The position numbers were made by a program, and so were the translations under genes. The notes beneath the pieces are model-generated. The model searched no databases, was not told the DNA's origin, and saw only the letters and a program-made list of their open reading frames with translations. This document shows positions 46,335-47,143 of a stretch of 47,143 nt of DNA, one piece after another; the first letter of the stretch is position 1, and every line of letters starts with the position of its first letter. Source of the stretch: Enterobacter sp. (GTDB lineage Bacteria > Pseudomonadota > Gammaproteobacteria > Enterobacterales > Enterobacteriaceae); the NCBI GenBank assembly GCA_022649305.1, contig JALCNW010000030.1, positions 1-47,143 on the forward strand, in the 5' to 3' direction.

Positions 46335-47143
46335 TCAGGCCGCTTTCAGTCGTTGAATCCGTTTCTCGCGGCGAATCTTACGCTCTTCCAGTACCGCGAC
46401 CATCGCCATCAGGCAGATACAGGCGATAGCGGCGGCGTCCAACGCGGCGAAGGTGCCCGCCCAGCCGGTCAGGCCGAAAATAGGCGTGCCGTCGGCGATC
46501 ATCCCCAAGCCCAGCTTGGCGAAGCTGTCGCCGATCAGGTAGGCGAAGGTGCCTTTAATCCCATCGGCAGCGCCGATCGCTTTTTTCGGCACAAATCCAA
46601 CGGCCGCTACACCGATCAACAGCTGCGGGCCAAACACCAGGAAGCCCAACGCAAACAGCGACATCAGGTAAACGTACTGGTTGCTGGCGTGTTGATACAC
46701 CCCGAGCGTGGCGATGATCAGCGCCAGCGCGACGCAGGCCACCAGCGCGCGGCGACCGTTCGCCAGATCCGAGAGCCAGCCCCACAGCAGCGTACCGACC
46801 AGCGCACCCACTTCAAACAGGGTAAAGCCCTGAATCGCCACCTCTTTGGAAAGCTTCAGTTCCTGGAACGCATACACGGTGGACCACTGGTCAATACCGA
46901 TGCGCACCACGTACAGGAAGATATTGGAGAAACAGAGCAGCCAGATGACTTTGTTCTTCAGCACGTACTCCACGAAGATTTGCCATTTAGTCATCGACTC
47001 GTCTTCGGCTTCTTTGTCCTCTTCGCTCAGCTCTTCATCGAACAGCTCTTCCGCTTTTCCCAGACCGTAAGATTCCGGGGAGTCGCTGCCGTAGCGCAGG
47101 CCGATAAAGCCGACAATCAGCGCGATAATCGACGGGAAGATAA
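46335..47143 (-). CDS. uhpT: UhpT, hexose-6-phosphate:phosphate antiporter, C-terminal part
   Basis: The last 269 or so residues of UhpT, cut at the window's right edge. The frame stays open from 47143 and reads [40 protein letters not shown], then [20 protein letters not shown], and ends with [17 protein letters not shown], almost the E. coli protein. It takes up sugar phosphates in exchange for phosphate under control of UhpABC. The Met at 46994 is internal and not the start. The 5' part and uhpC lie outside. Confidence 0.93.
   Translation of the reverse strand, partial: IFPSIIALIVGFIGLRYGSDSPESYGLGKAEELFDEELSEEDKEAEDESMTKWQIFVEYVLKNKVIWLLCFSNIFLYVVRIGIDQWSTVYAFQELKLSKEVAIQGFTLFEVGALVGTLLWGWLSDLANGRRALVACVALALIIATLGVYQHASNQYVYLMSLFALGFLVFGPQLLIGVAAVGFVPKKAIGAADGIKGTFAYLIGDSFAKLGLGMIADGTPIFGLTGWAGTFAALDAAAIACICLMAMVAVLEERKIRREKRIQRLKAA

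Overview
The window is a chromosomal segment of an enterobacterium of the Enterobacter/Klebsiella/Lelliottia type. This follows from close protein-level matches to E. coli core genes (nlpA, ada, yicS, yicL, nepI, yicN, uhpT) plus enterobacterial accessory genes. In E. coli K-12 the genes yicL, nlpA, yicS, nepI, yicN and uhpT lie just downstream of the tRNA gene selC, a well-known island insertion site. Here the same genes run along the right half, but spread apart by insertions. A sequence very like the 3' end of selC sits at about 4813-4833, so the left half reads as a selC-type genomic island.

Region by region. (1) 1-4.8 kb: replication end of a P4-like phage satellite: a C4/CI-type immunity RNA, Ash/Icd-like, derepression-like and Cnr proteins, the 777-residue alpha primase-helicase, two crr-like iteron blocks, then one AT-rich cargo gene of unknown function followed by a very long hairpin and the att-like sequence. 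(2) 4.9-6.25 kb: debris of a second element: an internally deleted tyrosine integrase, an IS3-family element with two frame breaks, and the tail of an IS30. (3) 6.5-14.2 kb: accessory genes: a membrane-anchored alpha/beta hydrolase, a glycine-zipper lipoprotein, an arginine:ornithine antiporter with arginine deiminase, a CDF-type membrane protein and an acyltransferase. (4) 14.9-21.0 kb: a five-gene chaperone-usher fimbrial operon with two chaperones. (5) 21.2-24.9 kb: small lipoprotein, periplasmic SnoaL-like protein, an IS3-family scrap, a methyltransferase and rhuM. (6) 24.9-29.8 kb: blc lipocalin, a MlrA-like MerR regulator, hiuH, a YbgA-like gene behind a large palindrome, an AAA ATPase and a ParD/ParE toxin-antitoxin pair. 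(7) 29.8-35.3 kb: nlpA, ada with a PEP-mutase-family gene, a DHA2 efflux pump with divergent TetR, and yicS. (8) 35.3-41.4 kb: a complete beta-glucoside utilisation locus (LacI repressor, PTS IIB, IIC, 6-phospho-beta-glucosidase, PTS IIA, porin). (9) 41.5-47.1 kb: a GC-rich repeat region, yicL, nepI, an SRPBCC gene, yicN, a LysR regulator and the 3' part of uhpT, which runs off the right edge.

How parts work together: the beta-glucoside locus is self-contained, from outer-membrane entry through phosphorylating uptake to hydrolysis, under a local repressor with perfect palindromic operators. The arginine pair can import arginine, deiminate it and export ornithine, but arcB and arcC are not beside it. 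The strongest candidates for something undescribed are the cargo gene between crr and att (3886-4698) and the possible regulon around the MlrA-like regulator with its 14-bp-arm palindrome.
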